DNA from: Arbacia lixula
Lineage: Eukaryota; Echinodermata; Echinoidea; Arbacioida; Arbaciidae
Direction of reading: 5' to 3'
Assembly (NCBI GenBank): GCA_963669155.1
Contig: OZ022580.1
Location: 28,294,390 to 28,358,389 of the forward strand
DNA length: 64,000 nt
Under the pieces are notes generated by a model. The model saw nothing but the letters and a program-made list of their open reading frames with translations. It had not been told where the DNA came from and did no database searches. The position numbers were made by a program, and so were the translations under genes. Positions 61,601-64,000 of this stretch are shown here, piece by piece (within the stretch, counting starts at the first letter, position 1; every line of letters begins with the position of its first letter).

Positions 61601-64000
61601 GAAAGGCCTTTCGATTTCGGGCGTCACGTCTAGTCAACGAAATGACGTCATGGCCCCTGTGAAAAGCGCGCGCCATCATCGGTGGATAGAGGTCAGTGGG
61701 TGGCCCGCGTGGCAATACGTACACGGGCGCGGTTAAAATGTATATGTGGGACAGTAGTATTCATTTGCAAGTTGCGGAACGACAGAGCAAACAGGTACCT
61801 GATAGGCTGTACTTGGTACGTTAGTGGTGCTCATGTTAAGTGAGAAGATGATGAACTTTCTGGTAATATAACTATTTATATTTTGTTAAAAAAAATAATG
61901 GAAAAATAGTTGAACTTCCCACTGATTTGCTGAAACTCAGCATAATCTTTCACGCAGCATCGTCCATATCGAGAGGAGTATGACATCACAGACAGCACGG
62001 GATGAGCCTAGCGTGAGTGAATTGGGTGGTCGGTGAAAACCTGGGTGAACGCGTTCTCAAATTGGATGTTGGGTGAGGGGTCGACGTTGACGCATTCGCG
62101 GTGCATAAAAATGATGTTATTCACGGTGACGCCTGGTGTCACGTCCACATTGAAAGGTTGCTAATGGCAAGCAGTTTGTTCGACCGTGGTCCTCGTTGGT
62201 CTCGGCTGCACTGCAGTATATGAATGTAGACTATTGTCACAATGTTTCAAACATAAACAAAGATAGTTGTTCACTTTTCCTGAAAAAGGTTTGTGACGCT
62301 ATGACTGAAATTTCATGCATGTTTTTGTTAGTGTATACTGCTGATACAGAAGGGGTTTCATGAGTTTTGTCAAAGAGCTTCCCTGTCTTTACATCTATCA
62401 TTGGCCATCTTTTTGCAGATTCCTTCACAAGATGAATCCTGGCTACCAAATTATCTTTCCTGGAGACTCCACGTCCAGTACCCATGTTCATAAAGGGGCT
62501 GTGCAACCCATCAAGCTGAAAAAGGAGAGAAAAGCAGGCAATAAATGGGTAAGATAGACAGATGGTGCATGGAAAATGGTTAAGTTCTTGTGAGTTATTC
62601 TCTTGTAAGCTGGTCAGTCTTGACTCCAGGGACAGATTAATCCTGTTGTAATGACTTACCTTAATCTGTTGATCTTAATCCGTAGATTACAGTAATCCAG
62701 AACCTGGAGCAGTTTAGTCTTGACCCCAGGGACTTCGCTCACAGACTGCAGATTGCTGTAGCGGCCAGCACGACGGTGGGGGAGGGGCCTAACGCCAAGG
62801 CAGGACTGCAGGTCACCGTGCAGGGCAACCAACTCAAGTTCCTGGAGAAGTTCCTCACAGGTTAGTGTTGGGTGAGATCAGAGTGTCTTTAAAGGGAATA
62901 TACTGTACTAGGAAGACAAAAAGGCCTTCAAAAGGTGATCGCAAGCAATCTTCTTAGCAATGGTCTTAAATTCATGAATTGTCCATTTTAGGAACTTGTG
63001 GAAAGTTATTTGCCCTCATATGATCCACATTTGGAGTAATTAGTGGTTATCAAAAATCGCAAATCCTCAAAATGTTCGGCCCAAACAATGTGAGGATTTG
63101 TGATTTAATCACTAATTACTCCAAATGTAGATATTTTAAGCTAAATAACTATCAGCAAGTTTCTAAAACGGACAATGCATGAATTTAAGACCATTGGCAA
63201 GAAGATTGCTCACGATCAACTTTTAAAGGCCTTTTGTCTGCCCAGTGCAGTATATTATTCCCTTTATAGATGCCAGACGAAATACTGCTCTATGGGATGT
63301 CAATGTATTAATGGTGAAAAAAATCTATTATTGGCATGTTACGGATTACGGGCTAGAGGGGCGGGGTATGGACAAGCAGGAGGAAAAATTTAACCCTGTT
63401 GTATGCCACATATGCCTCATTTACTCACAATTAATACATGCATCATCATTACAAAAATATTATGTCTAGCACAGAAAAGGTCAACTCGCAATGCGCCATT
63501 GAGGCAGTTTTGCAGTGGTTATACACTCCAATTCCATAGGGTGAAATGGAATCTTGCAGAGAAGGAGATAAGGGAAGAGAAAAGACGAAGAGAAAGAGAA
63601 TGATGGCTGATGAAAAACATATGAAAAGATGATTGGACAAATATAGGAGTTTGAAGGGGGGGGGGGGGGGGGACGTGGCAGATGGGGCGATGGAAAAGAG
63701 AGCAGAAGAGAGTTTTGTGAACGCCTTCTTTTCCTTGCAGTGTCTGAAGAGCCCTTGTGTGAAGTCACATGTGGTCTGGTATTGACAATTAAACTTGGGA
63801 AAGCAAGATTTTGGACCTAGCACTCACAAATTTTAAACAATGATAAGTCTCTTATTCATGAACTTCTCCCACTTCGCATCTCGGATTGTTCCGCTTTTCC
63901 CTCAAGTTATTTTTGGCTAGATTTTAGCTAAAGGGCTCTTTTTGGTTGTCTTAATTATAACAATAAATTTTAGGCATACCTCGTGTATACTCCTTCCTGT
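50813..64000 (+). CDS. EIF2D: EIF2D (ligatin) translation factor, exons 1-13, last exon cut by window end
   Basis: Family knowledge: eIF2D binds the 40S subunit, can deliver initiator tRNA to the P site without GTP, and helps recycle post-termination complexes. MCTS1-DENR is the two-chain equivalent. Seen: twelve complete plus-strand exons with consistent phases, 1765 nt (588 codons plus 1 nt). A thirteenth begins at the acceptor AATTTTAG at 63973. Exons: 50813-50868, 52273-52463, 53026-53109, 55229-55427, 56012-56319, 57191-57308, 57841-57990, 59068-59238, 59966-60055, 60740-60832, 62419-62548, 62686-62860 and 63974 onward. The start MFRKPFHVKTNVAMKGSEK is close to the vertebrate N-terminus. 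Domains in order are DUF1947-like/PUA, acidic linker, winged helix, SWIB/MDM2-like and SUI1. Human eIF2D is 584 aa, so about 600 here is normal. Confidence 0.95.
50869..52272. other. EIF2D intron 1: telomere-like stretch and a two-copy tandem repeat
   Basis: 51088-51165 is rich in GGTTAGGG, GGATTAGG and GGTTTAGG words. 51507-51690 and 51691-51857 are a tandem duplication of about 180 bp (GGTCTATAAAAGTATTG, ATGAATGTTTAC.AGGAAAAG, GATGGATAAACAATAGTTGT). No coding signal. Confidence 0.65.
52464..53025. other. EIF2D intron 2: nothing recognised
   Basis: 562 bp, A/T-rich, no repeat recognised. Confidence 0.5.
53157..54019. mobile_element. Non-autonomous pogo/Tigger-like element with TA target duplication
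   Basis: Begins CAGGGAAACCCCGTTATAAC and ends with the inverse, GTTTTAACGGGGTTTCCCTG, flanked by TA at 53155-53156 and 54020-54021. Sub-terminal words TATAGCGAG and TATAACGAG repeat several times on both sides. The terminus style and TA duplication fit the Tc1/mariner pogo-Tigger group. About 860 bp, no transposase frame. It lies in EIF2D intron 3. Confidence 0.85.
54022..55228. other. EIF2D intron 3, distal part: one foldback copy
   Basis: 54859-54944 is a second copy of the 19593-19702 hairpin (CATATTCATGAGACCTTACT / AGTAGGGTTTTATGAATATG). A C-run lies at 55047-55062. Remainder featureless. Confidence 0.6.
55490..55625 (+). pseudogene. Scrambled relic of the EIF2D exon 5 acceptor region
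   Basis: CCACCTCAAATGCACCCACCAACAG-like sequence at 55515-55541 matches the exon 5 coding start (56035-56058). TTTCACTAGGGGGGAAGAGG at 55595-55615 matches its acceptor (TATCACTAG|GGAGGCAGGG). The two pieces are in swapped order. Confidence 0.5.
56012..57990 (+). CDS. EIF2D: EIF2D exons 5-7: acidic Gly/Glu-rich linker and winged-helix domain (residues 177-368)
   Basis: Exon 5 (308 nt) encodes EAGDKSTPPQINPPTE and then an acidic stretch with a run of seven glycines from (GGA)n codons at 56199-56225. This is a variable linker in the family. Exon 6 gives ELLYQCLLHSLKRKVKPADL. Exon 7 gives LDIKKSSYKKLSRFLQAMQE, almost identical to the vertebrate winged-helix block. Exon 7 ends in phase 2 at a GTGAGT donor. 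Confidence 0.93.
56320..57190. other. EIF2D intron 5: nothing but a G-run
   Basis: G-run of about 22 at 56779-56800. No other feature recognised. Confidence 0.5.
57309..57840. other. EIF2D intron 6: one diverged MITE arm
   Basis: 57525-57610 resembles an arm of the 3388-3670 family (TTTCCATGGTGAAAGAG, ACTATTTAGGACAGTGTAAA). Otherwise featureless. Confidence 0.45.
58004..58150. mobile_element. Foldback MITE in EIF2D intron 7
   Basis: GTTGCATAAAATTAACCATTGATGGC is answered by ACCATCAACGGTAAGTTTTATGCAA in inverse orientation. An inner ATTGATGGCA.CTGTGCCATCAAT palindrome is also present. Ends GTCCC and GGGCCC. Confidence 0.7.
58543..58929. mobile_element. MITE with AAAGGTAGCCCGTCCCTTTT inverted ends and internal (GA)n
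   Basis: Left end AAAGGTAGCCCGTCCCTTTT, right end AAAAGGGACGGGCCATCTTT. A GA microsatellite lies at 58603-58664. About 387 bp, no frame. It lies in EIF2D intron 7. Confidence 0.7.
59068..60832 (+). CDS. EIF2D: EIF2D exons 8-10: SWIB/MDM2-like domain (residues 369-486)
   Basis: Exon 8 (59068-59238) reads DIRSFVPPDG through PPEIKQFFSPNQNQM. Exon 9 (59966-60055, only 90 nt) reads RGTWMTKKQVREAVTSYVKN and ESLVDQRNF, the diagnostic EVRxxVxxYxKxxxLVD pattern. Exon 10 (60740-60832) reads MVTLDPLLHDAVV and LKWDQLFTR. Exon 9 was located only by frame and family match. Open-frame length alone would miss it, because its true frame is interrupted just outside the exon. Confidence 0.92.
59239..59965. other. 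EIF2D intron 8: CT-rich, one dispersed-repeat fragment
   Basis: 59286-59690 is T/C-rich. 59716-59805 (GGGCCCTGTTGTATAAAGAA, TTTGGCTTGCAATGGACATC) is related to 19480-19576. The plus-strand frames here are low complexity. Confidence 0.5.
60078..60289. mobile_element. MITE with AATAGACCATTT inverted ends
   Basis: Ends AATAGACCATTTACG and TACGAAAATGGTCTATT. It matches 22330-22553 along its length, and 1428-1545 and 6086-6190 in part. It lies in EIF2D intron 9. Confidence 0.7.
60290..60739. other. EIF2D intron 9, remainder
   Basis: A short tandem TATGCTAAATATGTTAAA repeat at 60571-60612; otherwise featureless. Confidence 0.5.
60833..61508. other. EIF2D intron 10, first part: nothing recognised
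   Basis: 676 bp. A plus-strand frame at 61159-61413 has no family match and does not fit the exon phases. Confidence 0.45.
61509..62162 (+). mobile_element. Fuller copy of the 37743-38122 repeat, with possible inverted ends
   Basis: Begins AGGGACCTTTCAGTTGGG and ends with GTCACGTCCACATTGAAAGG then TTGCT. The reverse complement of the end (AGCAACCTTTCAATGTGG, GGACGTGAC) resembles the start. The first 380 bp match the NIPBL-intron copy in inverted orientation. GC-richer than its surroundings; no intact frame. Confidence 0.65.
62419..64000 (+). CDS. EIF2D: EIF2D exons 11-13: SUI1/eIF1-like domain (residues 487 to window end)
   Basis: Exon 11 (62419-62548) reads RFLHKMNPGYQIIFPG and KGAVQPIKLKKERKAGNKW. 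Exon 12 (62686-62860) reads ITVIQNLEQFSLDPRDFAH, QIAVAASTTVGEGPNAKAG and VQGNQLKFLEKFLT, the SUI1 fold that monitors the P-site codon. Exon 13 starts at 63974 with GIPRVYSFL in the expected phase, matching the family's final LPRKxIxxL segment. Its stop codon is beyond 64000. Exon 13 is the least certain part because only 27 nt are visible. Confidence 0.88.
62891..63265. mobile_element. Long foldback element, ~170-bp arms, in EIF2D intron 12
   Basis: AAAGGGAATATACTGTACTA, AAAAGGCCTTCAAAAGGTGA, GCAATGGTCTTAAATTCATG and TTTGGAGTAATTAGTG are all answered in inverse order at 63090-63265, ending TATATTATTCCCTTT. A solo terminus occurs at 21956-21993. The loop is about 15-20 bp. Confidence 0.85.
63266..63973. 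other. EIF2D intron 12, remainder: nothing recognised except a G-run
   Basis: G-run at 63656-63672 and a purine-rich patch near 63555-63605. Ends at the exon 13 acceptor. Confidence 0.5.

Noticed and set aside
63960-63985. Another copy of the 2248-2548 foldback terminus (AATTTTAGGCATAC)
   Set aside because: A 14-bp match only. The same bases are the acceptor and first codons of EIF2D exon 13 in the right phase.

Overview
The window is nuclear DNA from an animal. Intron-rich genes with GT-AG splicing, many short inverted-repeat transposons, microsatellites and a Tx1/L1-type LINE suggest a marine invertebrate. An echinoderm or another invertebrate deuterostome fits best, but this is inferred from gene and repeat style, not proven. 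No prokaryotic, CRISPR or operon features are present.

Layout. (1) Positions 246-39600, minus strand: a NIPBL orthologue (cohesin loader, Nipped-B/SCC2). I resolved 41 coding exons by splice sites, reading phase and family resemblance. They join into 2121 uninterrupted codons, from the conserved MAU2-binding N-terminus to just short of the C-terminus, which lies left of the window. A non-coding first exon and promoter probably sit at 39.4-39.65 kb. (2) Positions 39851-50472: about 10.6 kb of nested mobile DNA between the two genes. The outer part is GCATAATT-rich and looks hAT-like, with the 9-bp word GTGACGGCC at both edges. The inner part is a LINE with intact ORF1 and ORF2, sitting in a (TG)n microsatellite. 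(3) Positions 50813-64000, plus strand: an EIF2D orthologue (translation factor eIF2D/ligatin). Twelve complete exons and the start of the thirteenth are visible, giving 588 codons before the last exon. The two genes are head to head. Without the inserted DNA their 5' ends would be roughly 0.6 kb apart.

The genes act in unrelated processes: NIPBL in cohesin loading on chromatin, EIF2D in non-canonical initiation and ribosome recycling. The link visible here is the shared upstream region.

The introns hold most of the unusual material. A 60-bp minisatellite has copied a 3' splice site about 21 times. A transposon carries about eight direct repeats of the nuclear-receptor DR1 motif. Relic copies of exon 25 lie next to it, and other splice-junction duplications occur. 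A foldback element has a tRNA-like core, and several other foldback or MITE families have copies in both genes. Long sense-strand pyrimidine tracts lie just upstream of four NIPBL acceptors.
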